From: a bacterium
GTDB taxonomy: Bacteria > Chloroflexota > Limnocylindria > Limnocylindrales > Limnocylindraceae
Assembly: GCA_009919365.1 (NCBI GenBank)
Contig: RGBZ01000061.1
Span: 1 to 5,459, forward strand
Reading direction: 5' to 3'
DNA: 5,459 bases
Below, one piece after another: positions 1 to 5,459 of the stretch. A program made the translations under genes and the position numbers. The notes beneath the pieces were generated by a model. That model saw only the letters and a program-made list of their open reading frames with translations, was not told where the DNA came from and made no database searches. Position 1 is the stretch's first letter. Every line of letters begins with the position of its first letter.

Positions 1-1
1 G

Positions 2-1201
2 CGCAACAACTACAAGGTTGTGAGCAAGGATGTTCGCAAGTACGGCGATGGCCGCTTCAAGGCGAACCTTGACATCGAACTTGTCGTCGACCTTGTGCGC
101 CTTGCGCCAAAGCTCGACATCGCAGTCGTGATTTCAGGCGACGGCGACTTTGCCCCAGCAATTCGCGCGGTACAAGACATGGGCGTTCGCGTTGAAGTCG
201 TAAGCTTCCGCGCCAACACCAGCAGCGATCTTGTTGAAGTTGCTGACCAGTTTATTGAGATCACCAACATCGCCAAGGTGGAGGCCGGCGCCCGCAGCGG
301 TCGCCGTGTCGCCGCCGAAGGTGAAGAGGATCTCTCCATGACAGAGGTTCCCGACAAGCAGTCCGAAGCACCAGCACGACCACGTCGCGTTGGCGCAGCG
401 CCTGAGCGCGAACGAGTTCGCGGCGGACGCACCGCACGTCCTGCAGCGCCACGCACTGGAGCACCGGTGCGCCGCTCGTCGACAATTCGCGTTGGCGATA
501 CGATTCTTGATGCTGACTCCATTGAGACCCTCACCCTTGATGACCTCGGTCCAGACGATCTCGCCGCAGGGGCAGAGCCATCGCCTCACAGCCACGAAGG
601 CGCTGCTGCGTTCGGTGAGGACGGCCCACGTCGTCGTCGTCGTCGCGGTGGTCGCGGTCGTCGCGGACGTGGTGGAGTCGGTGGCGATTCACTCGACGGC
701 ATTGAGACCATGACGCTTGACGACGCCGATGATGGTGCGCCAGGCGGCGTTCCTGAATACCTCGCCACTGAGCGACGTAGCGCAACGGGTCGTGGACCAG
801 TGCGCGCTGCACGCCAGCAGCTCGGCTCCGGCCCATCGCGCATCGCCGATGAGGTCGCACGTTCGCACAAGGACGACACGATTCGCTCAAGCGCAAGCTT
901 TAATGACGCCGATGACGGTATTAGCGACGTCTCACCAGATGTAGCCGCGCTCTTGCAGTCCCAACTGCAGGCAACCGGTCGATCGGCGAGCGAGTCGGCG
1001 GCATTCAACGGCAAGGAGGCACCAGCAAGCGGCAAGGGTCGTTCGCGTGGCGGTCGACCGGCGCCGAAGGGTGCTGCGAAGCCTGCCGCCAAGCCAGCAG
1101 CAAAGCCTGCAGCACGCGGTGCCGCCAAGCCCGCCGCAAAGGTTGCCCTCGTAAAGAAGAGCACCACGCGGCCGAAGGCTAAGGGGAGCAAGGGAGCCTA
1201 A
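2..1201 (+). CDS. NYN/LabA-like (DUF88) RNase-type protein with long charged tail; 5' end missing
   Basis: The reading frame is open from the left edge (first full codon at 2, RNNYKVV...), so the GTG at 20 is probably internal and the true start lies outside the window. The visible N-terminal part (about 2-290) is the second half of a NYN domain, a PIN-like metal-dependent RNase fold. It shows KANLDIELVVD, then the hallmark SGDGDF at 134-151, whose aspartates are expected metal ligands, then GVRVEVVSF and an ADQFIEI helix. The first catalytic Asp of the family would lie upstream, out of sight. After about 290 the protein becomes low-complexity: an acidic motif repeated twice, an RGG-like arginine block between the copies, and a Lys/Pro/Ala tail like those of histone H1-type proteins. 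This suggests RNA binding joined to RNA cleavage, but substrate and role are unknown. It ends 4 bases before holB and is probably cotranscribed with it. The NYN call is strong; function is inferred. Confidence 0.87.
   Translation, partial: RNNYKVVSKDVRKYGDGRFKANLDIELVVDLVRLAPKLDIAVVISGDGDFAPAIRAVQDMGVRVEVVSFRANTSSDLVEVADQFIEITNIAKVEAGARSGRRVAAEGEEDLSMTEVPDKQSEAPARPRRVGAAPERERVRGGRTARPAAPRTGAPVRRSSTIRVGDTILDADSIETLTLDDLGPDDLAAGAEPSPHSHEGAAAFGEDGPRRRRRRGGRGRRGRGGVGGDSLDGIETMTLDDADDGAPGGVPEYLATERRSATGRGPVRAARQQLGSGPSRIADEVARSHKDDTIRSSASFNDADDGISDVSPDVAALLQSQLQATGRSASESAAFNGKEAPASGKGRSRGGRPAPKGAAKPAAKPAAKPAARGAAKPAAKVALVKKSTTRPKAKGSKGA
521..724 (+). repeat. Duplicated acidic motif IET(L/M)TLDD in the NYN protein tail
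   Basis: IETLTLDD is encoded at 521-544 and IETMTLDD at 701-724, exactly 180 bases (60 codons) apart. Both copies follow an Asp/Ser-rich stretch and run into Asp-rich sequence (LGPDD and ADDG). The two copies differ at several third codon positions, so the protein motif rather than the DNA seems to be what is conserved. A weaker related acidic stretch (FNDADDGISDVSPD) follows at about 899-939. These may be short binding motifs for a partner protein; this is inference. Confidence 0.65.
629..676 (+). repeat. RGG-like arginine/glycine block with a CGT tandem run
   Basis: Six consecutive Arg codons (five CGT then CGC, 629-646) are followed by alternating Gly and Arg codons up to about 676, giving an RGG-box-like segment in the NYN protein. 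Such blocks typically bind RNA without strong sequence specificity. The CGT run is a small trinucleotide repeat and could change length by slippage without breaking the frame. Confidence 0.7.
1067..1141 (+). repeat. Lys-Pro-Ala-Ala repeats in the C-terminal tail of the NYN protein
   Basis: KGAAKPAAKPAAKPAA, then RGAAKPAAK, is an imperfect four-residue repeat followed by more basic residues (KKSTTRPKAKGSKGA) up to the stop. It resembles the disordered basic tails of bacterial histone H1-like and HU-tail proteins and probably gives electrostatic binding to nucleic acid. Codons vary between units (aagcctgccgcc, aagccagcagca), so it is not a recent DNA duplication. Confidence 0.75.
1191..1196 (+). 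promoter_or_regulatory. Ribosome binding site for holB
   Basis: AGGGAG lies nine bases before the ATG at 1206, inside the last codons of the NYN gene; a second purine run, GGGGAG, is at 1183-1188. It supports the ATG at 1206 as start and translation of holB from a shared transcript. Confidence 0.6.
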
Positions 1202-1205
1202 CGAG

Positions 1206-2393
1206 ATGGCGCGGGCGGTCTCAACGCCGCCTGACGTCGCTCACCCTGCGCGTCGCCCCGCACGCTTCGTAACCCGTGGTCACGACGCCGCCGCGACGCA
1301 TCTCGCCGCGCTGCTCGCCGACGCACCACCGCACGCCCTGCTCATTGTTGGGCCGCGTGGCGCTGGTGCGGGAACGCTTGCCCGTGACGCCGTCGCAACG
1401 CTCATGTGCGGTGCGCCAGTCGACGGTGGGCCCTGTGGAGCCTGTCGCTCGTGCCGCCTGATCGCCTCAGGAAGTCACACCGACTTGGTCGTGATCTCTC
1501 CGACCGGAGCTGCGGACGAGATCGGCATCGACCCGATCCGCGCTCTCGCCGCTGGCCTCGCTCTCTTCTCCGTAGAGGGTGGCCGCCGCATCGCGCTCAT
1601 CGAGCGCGCCGACAAGATGAACGAGGCAGCACAGAACGCGCTCCTCAAGACCCTCGAAGAGCCACCATCCCGCACCCACGTGATCTTGGCGGCCGCTGAA
1701 GACTCACGACTCATGCCAACCATTCGCAGCCGCTGCGCGGTGATTCGTCTCGGCCTTCCCGACGCGAAGCAAGCAAGCGAGCTTCTCGGTGAACGCCTCG
1801 GTGTCGACGCACCCACCGCCGTGCGCCTTCTGCGCATGTCATCGGGTCGGCCCGGGCCACTTATCGATGCCGAGGCAACCGGCGATGCCGCCCGCGCACA
1901 CGCGCAGATCCGCCGACAAATTCTTGACTTTGCCGCAACACAACCGCATGCACGACTTGGACAGCTTGGAGCGCTCGTCGCTGACGCGCGCGCCATTCTC
2001 GTTGCCGGTGCCGATGACAGCGACGCGACCGACAGTGCCGAAAGCGATGACAGTGGTGATGATGCGACAGATATTGATGCCGAGCCGAAGAAGAAGAGTC
2101 CAGTTAAGCGCAGCGCCAAACCAACGCCGGCAGAACGACGTGCCGCTGTAAGAGAACTCCTGCGCCTCTGGCGCGGCGTTGCACGCGATCTCGCACTTGT
2201 AAGCACCGGCGCGGTTGACCAGATCGCTTTCCCTGAAGATCGCGCGGAGATTGAGGCCGTTGCACATCGGCTTCCACCTGCAACGTGGGGAGAGGCACTG
2301 CGCGCCATCGACAAGACCCTAAGCGCATTACGCCGCAATGGAAACCCAGAGCTGCTTCTCGACGCCGCTGCGCTGAGCTGGCCAACGCTATGA
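1206..2393 (+). CDS. holB: DNA polymerase III subunit delta' (clamp loader)
   Basis: A 395-residue AAA+ protein that should act in the clamp-loader complex opening the beta sliding clamp at the replication fork. Family marks in order: the Walker A-like loop GPRGAGAGT (49-57), a four-cysteine zinc module (C68, C77, C80, C83), a Walker B region IALIERADKM (129-138), the highly typical ALLKTLEEPP (145-154) and the SRC sensor motif (175-177). The Lys expected in Walker A is Ala55, so ATP binding is probably lost; this is known for delta' proteins, including that of E. coli, which act as a rigid stator. Residues about 270-306 are an Asp/Ser-rich then Lys-rich disordered insert between the AAA+ core and the C-terminal collar helices, which makes the protein longer than a typical delta' of about 330 residues. 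A dnaX (gamma/tau) product is a less likely alternative given the missing Lys. The ATG has a good Shine-Dalgarno, and the stop overlaps the next start by ATGA. Confidence 0.93.
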   Translation: MARAVSTPPDVAHPARRPARFVTRGHDAAATHLAALLADAPPHALLIVGPRGAGAGTLARDAVATLMCGAPVDGGPCGACRSCRLIASGSHTDLVVISPTGAADEIGIDPIRALAAGLALFSVEGGRRIALIERADKMNEAAQNALLKTLEEPPSRTHVILAAAEDSRLMPTIRSRCAVIRLGLPDAKQASELLGERLGVDAPTAVRLLRMSSGRPGPLIDAEATGDAARAHAQIRRQILDFAATQPHARLGQLGALVADARAILVAGADDSDATDSAESDDSGDDATDIDAEPKKKSPVKRSAKPTPAERRAAVRELLRLWRGVARDLALVSTGAVDQIAFPEDRAEIEAVAHRLPPATWGEALRAIDKTLSALRRNGNPELLLDAAALSWPTL

Positions 2394-3427
2394 GCGGCAC
2401 CGCACTCACACACCAGCGAGAGCTATTCGCGCGCTTGGTGACACTTGGCGAAGAGGTCACCGATGCACTTGATCACACCAATGTGGTTTCAACTCTCGGC
2501 GAAGAGGAGCTAAACCGAGCGATTACCGCAATCGGTGACCGGGCGCTCCCAGATGCTGCGACGAAGGCACTTGCGTCACTTGCTGCAAGCATCGAGCGCG
2601 TGATCGCTGCGAGCGATCCACATCGCGCCATTGATTGGATCGGGATGCAGCCGCGCCTTGCACTAACGCTCCTGGCCGCAACGCTGAATCCAGCAAGCCT
2701 GCCGAAAGATGTTGTGCCGCAAAGCAGCGGTACGACGGTTGCCGCGCGAATCCCGGCGGGGATCTCGTTTAGCGATGCGCCGCGTGACGGACGCGCCGTT
2801 GTGTACTCCGGGATCCAAGCTGACCCGATCCTTCGCCCACTCGCCGTAGCGATTGCAAACGCCACACCCGCTGAGCGCCTGATTGCACGAGCGGTGATGA
2901 ACGATCCTGAACCAACGACAGCAGAGGCAGTTGCACTCTTCGCCGCTCTCCCATCACATCGCACCACCACCGATCCGCTGGTCGTTGGCGCACTCGCAAT
3001 CGGGGGAAAGGCACACGCCTCTAACGCGCAGTACCGCGGGGCAGTTGTGGAGGCCACCACCGCAGAGATGCTGCGCCGACGCCCAGTGCTTGCGAATGAT
3101 GCCGATCGGCTAGTGCGGCGCGAACGCCGCTTCGCGATTGAAGGCGTCTCCGCCGATCCGCACCCGTTTGACGTGACCGTCGAGGCTGGCCCGATCCCAG
3201 AGCTCTGGGACTGCAAGTGGGGCGCCCGCGGCATCGACGCCAGCCTTCTCGCCGAACTTGAAGATGCCCGAATCCGCGCCGCTGGGAGCAGTGCGCGCAT
3301 CGCCATCGGCGTGGTGGCATTTGATACCGCCGCGATCGTTGCCGCACGCCTCAGCATCGTGCGCGCCCCACGAGAGAAGACGCGCTTCATCACGCTTGAA
3401 ACCCTCGGGCGGCTAGCGGCCGGATGA
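2390..3427 (+). CDS. Unrecognised protein with a PD-(D/E)XK nuclease-like C-terminal domain
   Basis: A 345-residue protein that I cannot place in a named family. I chose the ATG at 2390, which overlaps the holB stop as ATGA, over a GTG at 2285 whose first 35 codons would lie out of frame inside holB. The first 110 residues look mostly helical; the middle is mixed. From about 218 the predicted order is helix (218-231, with E221 and E226), strand (246-251), strand with D261 (HPFDVTVE), strand with D274-x-K276 (ELWDCKW), helix (284-297), strand (ARIAIGVVAF, about 300-308), helix, strand (TRFITLE). That order, with Asp then D-x-K on adjacent strands, matches the restriction-endonuclease-like PD-(D/E)XK core. 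No signal peptide or membrane helix is seen, so it is probably cytoplasmic. Coupling to holB hints at DNA maintenance. The gene is solid; the nuclease idea is moderate inference, and an inactive relative is possible. Confidence 0.8.
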   Translation: MSGTALTHQRELFARLVTLGEEVTDALDHTNVVSTLGEEELNRAITAIGDRALPDAATKALASLAASIERVIAASDPHRAIDWIGMQPRLALTLLAATLNPASLPKDVVPQSSGTTVAARIPAGISFSDAPRDGRAVVYSGIQADPILRPLAVAIANATPAERLIARAVMNDPEPTTAEAVALFAALPSHRTTTDPLVVGALAIGGKAHASNAQYRGAVVEATTAEMLRRRPVLANDADRLVRRERRFAIEGVSADPHPFDVTVEAGPIPELWDCKWGARGIDASLLAELEDARIRAAGSSARIAIGVVAFDTAAIVAARLSIVRAPREKTRFITLETLGRLAAG

Positions 3428-4215
3428 GCGTCAACGAACGACTAACCCCCGGCCTCACCCCTGACGAGGCGCGCCTCCCCGAGCACGCCCGCTATCGCGA
3501 CGAGGGTCGCTCCGTGCGCTTCGACGAGTGCAACCGCGCCGGCACGATGCGCGCCGCGGCGGTGCTTCGCCACGCGCAGGACCTCGCCTGGCAGCACAGT
3601 GAAACGTTGGAATACGGACGCGCCTGGTATGAGTCGCGCGGCGTCGGCTGGGTTGTGCGGAGCGTTGACCTGCTCATAGACCAACCACCTCGCTCCAACG
3701 AGTCCATGACAGGCACCACCGCCCTTGTCGGCTTCCGCCACGTGATGGCGCGACGCCGCACGCGCCTCTTCGGCAGCGCCGGTCGCGTGATTGCTGATGC
3801 CACCATCGACTGGGTCATGACCGACCAGAACGGACGACCGGTCCGCTTCCCCACGGAATTTGAACCATTCGTCAAGGAGGTCGGTGCCACCTTCACCCCT
3901 GAGAAGATTCCCGCAGAACCAACCGGAGATACGCCAGGTGTCTCCATCACCGTGCCACTTCGCGTTGCTGACTTCGACCCACTCGGCCACGTCAACAATG
4001 CCGCCTGGCTCGAGATCGCCGAAGAGGCACTGAGTGCGGTAGCGCCGGCCCAGCTGAACGCACCACAGCGCCGCATCCGACTCGAGTACCTGGGATTAAC
4101 TACCGACGACACCGTTGTGTGCCTCGTTCGTGCAACTGAAAGCGGCGCGCGCATTGACATTCACGACGAGAAGGGTGTGCCACTCGTCCGCGCACTCTTC
4201 GACGTAGTCGCGTAA
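3424..4215 (+). CDS. Acyl-ACP thioesterase-family protein (double hotdog)
   Basis: A 263-residue protein of usual length for bacterial acyl-ACP thioesterases, which hydrolyse acyl-ACP to free fatty acid and ACP in the cytoplasm. The N-terminal hotdog (about 22-145) has the family pattern CNRAGTMRAAAVLRHAQDLA followed by QHSE (36-60), a Trp/Arg strand GVGWVVRSVDLLI (73-85) and IADATIDWVMTD (123-134) ending in GRPVRFP. The C-terminal hotdog (about 176-263) holds the signature DPLGHVNNAAW (185-195); its Asn and His correspond to the proposed catalytic residues of plant FatA/FatB, and E221 in RLEYLG fits the acidic partner. The ATG overlaps the previous stop (ATGA) with no strong Shine-Dalgarno, which points to coupled translation. 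No fatty-acid gene is adjacent, so the acyl substrate cannot be told. A thioesterase for another acyl carrier remains possible. Confidence 0.85.
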   Translation: MSVNERLTPGLTPDEARLPEHARYRDEGRSVRFDECNRAGTMRAAAVLRHAQDLAWQHSETLEYGRAWYESRGVGWVVRSVDLLIDQPPRSNESMTGTTALVGFRHVMARRRTRLFGSAGRVIADATIDWVMTDQNGRPVRFPTEFEPFVKEVGATFTPEKIPAEPTGDTPGVSITVPLRVADFDPLGHVNNAAWLEIAEEALSAVAPAQLNAPQRRIRLEYLGLTTDDTVVCLVRATESGARIDIHDEKGVPLVRALFDVVA

Positions 4216-4218
4216 TCT
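4213..4218 (+). promoter_or_regulatory. Candidate -10 box for leaderless expression of the HNH gene
   Basis: TAATCT fits the TANNNT consensus of actinobacterial -10 elements and ends six bases before the ATG at 4225, so transcription would begin at or next to the start codon. The gene has no Shine-Dalgarno, as expected for a leaderless message. The box overlaps the stop codon of the thioesterase gene. No convincing -35 hexamer is seen at 16-18 bases upstream. Confidence 0.45.
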
Positions 4219-4224
4219 AACCTG

Positions 4225-4929
4225 ATGAAGGCTCGCATTACTGCCGTACTCTTTGCGCTGCTGGTATCCACAGCGCTTATCACGCCTGCCACCGTCGGCG
4301 CAGCATCAAGTGCCGCCAAAGCCTGTAAGACGAACAACACCAAGCTCGGTCTTCTCACGGCACTCGATTGTGTGCCCATTGCAGCTGAACACATCGGCGG
4401 CTACGACCGGAAGCTGTTCAAGCATTGGATTGACGCAGATCATGACGGCAAGAACACCCGAGCAGAGGTGCTCATTGCAGAATCGCTGGTCTCCGTGCAC
4501 TTCTCGTCAACGGGAAAAACCGTAACGACAGGAAAATGGCTAAGCCTCTATGACGGTGAAACCTGGACGCGATCCGCCGACGTTGATATTGATCACGTTG
4601 TTGCACTCGGTGAAGCCTGGCGCAGCGGCGCCTGGAAGTGGTCGGCGGCACGTCGTCAGTCGTATGCAAATGATCTTGGGGTCGCATGGACGCTGCGCGC
4701 AGTGACCGACAACGTCAATCAAGAGAAGAGCGATGATGACCCAACAAACTGGCTGCCGCCGCTTGAGTCAGCGACGTGCGTCTATCTGACTGAGTGGGTT
4801 GCGGTGAAAATTCGCTGGAAGCTCACAATTGACGCAGAGGAGCGCCAGTCAATTCGCGACGGATGGCTTGATGCACGCTGCTTCGCGCTCAGCAAGCCAC
4901 CGGTGGTGACGATAAAGATCGCGCCGTAG
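4225..4929 (+). CDS. Secreted HNH-family nuclease-like protein (DUF1524/GmrSD C-terminal type)
   Basis: A 234-residue predicted exported protein. The N-terminus is a classic signal peptide: Lys/Arg at 2-4, a hydrophobic core at about 6-20, and likely cleavage after VGA (residue 26). The mature part carries the marks of actinobacterial secreted HNH/DUF1524 proteins: YDRKLFKHW (60-68), an acidic DADHDGKNTRAEVL (70-83), the metal-site motif DIDHVVALGEAW (121-132, with H124 as the presumed general base), YAND (147-150), then N165, K168 and DDPTNWLPP (171-179), and Y187 with K195 in the last helix. Four cysteines (C34, C49, C185, C219) could form two disulphides outside the cell. It probably cuts DNA for nutrient use or competition, but no immunity gene is visible. 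Five hand-counted 60-base lines range from 47 to 58% GC, lower than upstream genes. Its stop directly abuts that of the convergent gene. Confidence 0.85.
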   Translation: MKARITAVLFALLVSTALITPATVGAASSAAKACKTNNTKLGLLTALDCVPIAAEHIGGYDRKLFKHWIDADHDGKNTRAEVLIAESLVSVHFSSTGKTVTTGKWLSLYDGETWTRSADVDIDHVVALGEAWRSGAWKWSAARRQSYANDLGVAWTLRAVTDNVNQEKSDDDPTNWLPPLESATCVYLTEWVAVKIRWKLTIDAEERQSIRDGWLDARCFALSKPPVVTIKIAP

Positions 4930-5373
4930 CTAGAGGCCGAGGTTCGGTCCGTCTCCACCCTTACGTCCGCGGCGGCGCTTCTTATCAGGCGCATCAGCCT
5001 TATTTGGAAGTCCAACCTCAACGGGCCGAACAAGTTTGCGGTCACCATCTCGTGCGCGTGCGGCGGCAACGGCGGCCGATGGGGCAAATCCTGACGGTGT
5101 CGGTGGCATCTCGGTGCGCTGTCGAGGTGCCGGGCGATCTGGTCGACGCACCGTGATAGACCCTTGTGGCGCGCGACGTAGTGGGCGCACGCCTTCGCGT
5201 GGCTGTGCACGGTAGGCAATCAACCAGAGGAGACCGAGTGCTGCAGGAACATAGAAGAGACGTTCGTCAGTCCCGCTCAGGCCCACAACTACCGCACCAA
5301 GGTTGACGGCGGCGGCGACAAGAAGGAGTGGCCGACGGAGTAGCGGAACGGTGACGAGATCTTGGTTAGCCAT
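4930..5373 (-). CDS. Small membrane protein with two helices and a basic cytoplasmic tail
   Basis: A 147-residue protein of unknown function. Two hydrophobic segments (about 15-32 and 39-54) are separated by a short charged loop (SGTDERLF), forming a helical hairpin. Arg13 and Arg14 before the first helix and the Arg-rich stretch after the second suggest that both ends are in the cytoplasm. The remaining 90 residues are rich in Arg, Pro and Ala, look disordered, and finish with a Lys/Arg/Gly cluster (KKRRRGRKGGDG, 131-142) that might touch nucleic acid or ribosomes or simply anchor charge. The ATG at 5373 is supported by a -10-like box at the right spacing and no Shine-Dalgarno. The gene converges on the HNH gene with zero bases between stops, and lies 20 bases after a tRNA on the same strand. 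I do not recognise the family. Confidence 0.72.
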   Translation of the reverse strand: MANQDLVTVPLLRRPLLLVAAAVNLGAVVVGLSGTDERLFYVPAALGLLWLIAYRAQPREGVRPLRRAPQGSITVRRPDRPAPRQRTEMPPTPSGFAPSAAVAAARARDGDRKLVRPVEVGLPNKADAPDKKRRRGRKGGDGPNLGL

Positions 5374-5380
5374 GGGGAGG

Positions 5381-5386
5381 AGTCTA
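5381..5386 (-). promoter_or_regulatory. Candidate -10 box for leaderless expression of the membrane protein gene
   Basis: On the minus strand TAGACT (TANNNT) ends seven bases before the ATG at 5373, which would put the transcript start at or beside the start codon. Any -35 element would lie inside the tRNA gene, and none is obvious there. The alternative is an mRNA released by processing of a tRNA-mRNA transcript. Confidence 0.4.
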
Positions 5387-5393
5387 CTCCGTG

Positions 5394-5459
5394 TGGTGCG
5401 CCCGACAGGATTCGAACCTGCGACCTTCTCCTTCGGAGGGAGACGCTCTAATCCACTGA
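5394..5459 (-). tRNA. tRNA-Arg (anticodon CCG), 5' end cut by the window edge
   Basis: Read on the minus strand, the sequence folds as a tRNA from the D stem onward: D loop AGTGGATTA closed by GAGC, anticodon stem TCTCC/GGAGA around loop CTCCGAA (anticodon CCG, plus-strand positions 5434-5436, reading codon CGG), a five-base variable loop AGGTC, T arm GCAGG-TTCGAAT-CCTGT with one G-U pair, then CGGGCGC, discriminator A and an encoded CCA (5396-5394). The 5' acceptor strand (predicted GCGCCCG), positions 8-9 and two D-stem bases, 11 bases in all, are outside the window. Confidence 0.95.

Noticed and set aside
20..22. GTG at 20 as the real start of the NYN gene
   Set aside because: The frame is open to the left edge and the preceding residues (RNNYKVV) fit the middle of a NYN domain, whose first catalytic part is missing.
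586..1191. Minus-strand open frames opposite the NYN tail
   Set aside because: The Ala/Pro/Arg runs are mirror images of the low-complexity repeats on the plus strand.
2285..2389. GTG at 2285 as an upstream start for the unknown gene
   Set aside because: It would add 35 Arg-rich residues encoded out of frame inside holB; the ATG in the ATGA overlap is the more economical start.
1475..2413. Long open frame (312 codons) on the minus strand
   Set aside because: It runs antisense to the clear holB gene, is Ser/Arg/Ala-rich as expected of a high-GC shadow frame, and shows no domain motif.
2473..3393. Long open frame (306 codons) on the minus strand
   Set aside because: It is antisense to the gene at 2390-3427. 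Its composition is dominated by Ser, Ala and Arg with no motif, and the plus-strand frame has the operon overlaps and a coherent secondary-structure pattern.
4154..4159. TTGACA as a -35 box for the HNH gene
   Set aside because: It lies 53 bases before the TAATCT box, far beyond a usable spacer.
5379..5390. Small inverted repeat GGAG-TAGA-CTCC as a tRNA terminator
   Set aside because: A four-base stem without a following T-run is too weak; it also coincides with the candidate -10 box.

Overview
The window looks like a stretch of chromosome from a high-GC bacterium, most likely an actinobacterium with a very compact genome. The reasons are the GC-rich codon use (three 60-base lines counted by hand in the thioesterase gene, plus-strand gene 4, are 65-75% GC), a secreted HNH/DUF1524 nuclease of the type common in Actinobacteria, two -10-like boxes placed for leaderless translation, and almost no intergenic DNA. 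The assignment is an inference; no rRNA or marker gene is present. I see no CRISPR array, insertion sequence, integrase or riboswitch.

Layout. Positions 1-4929 carry five plus-strand genes packed head to tail: (1) the 3' part of a NYN/LabA-type RNase-like gene with a long, low-complexity, charged tail; (2) holB, the DNA polymerase III delta' clamp-loader subunit, 4 bases downstream; (3) an unrecognised gene starting in a 4-base ATGA overlap with holB, whose C-terminal third resembles a PD-(D/E)XK nuclease core; (4) an acyl-ACP thioesterase-family double-hotdog protein, again starting in an ATGA overlap; (5) a secreted HNH-family nuclease-like protein 9 bases further on, with no Shine-Dalgarno but a TAATCT box six bases before its ATG. 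Genes 1-4 look like one transcription unit; gene 5 may have its own promoter. From 4930 to the right edge the direction reverses: a small two-helix membrane protein, whose stop codon abuts that of gene 5, and a tRNA-Arg(CCG) cut by the right edge, which lies upstream of the membrane gene on the same strand.

How they fit together. Only holB has a firm housekeeping role (loading the sliding clamp at the replication fork). Its two close partners are both nuclease-like: the NYN protein probably acts on RNA, and the PD-(D/E)XK-like protein may act on DNA. A replication or repair link is a guess from operon position alone. The thioesterase (acyl chain release) and the secreted nuclease are probably unrelated to this. 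The best candidate for something undescribed is the gene at 2390-3427, followed by the modular tail of the NYN protein. The rest reads as an ordinary compact chromosomal region.
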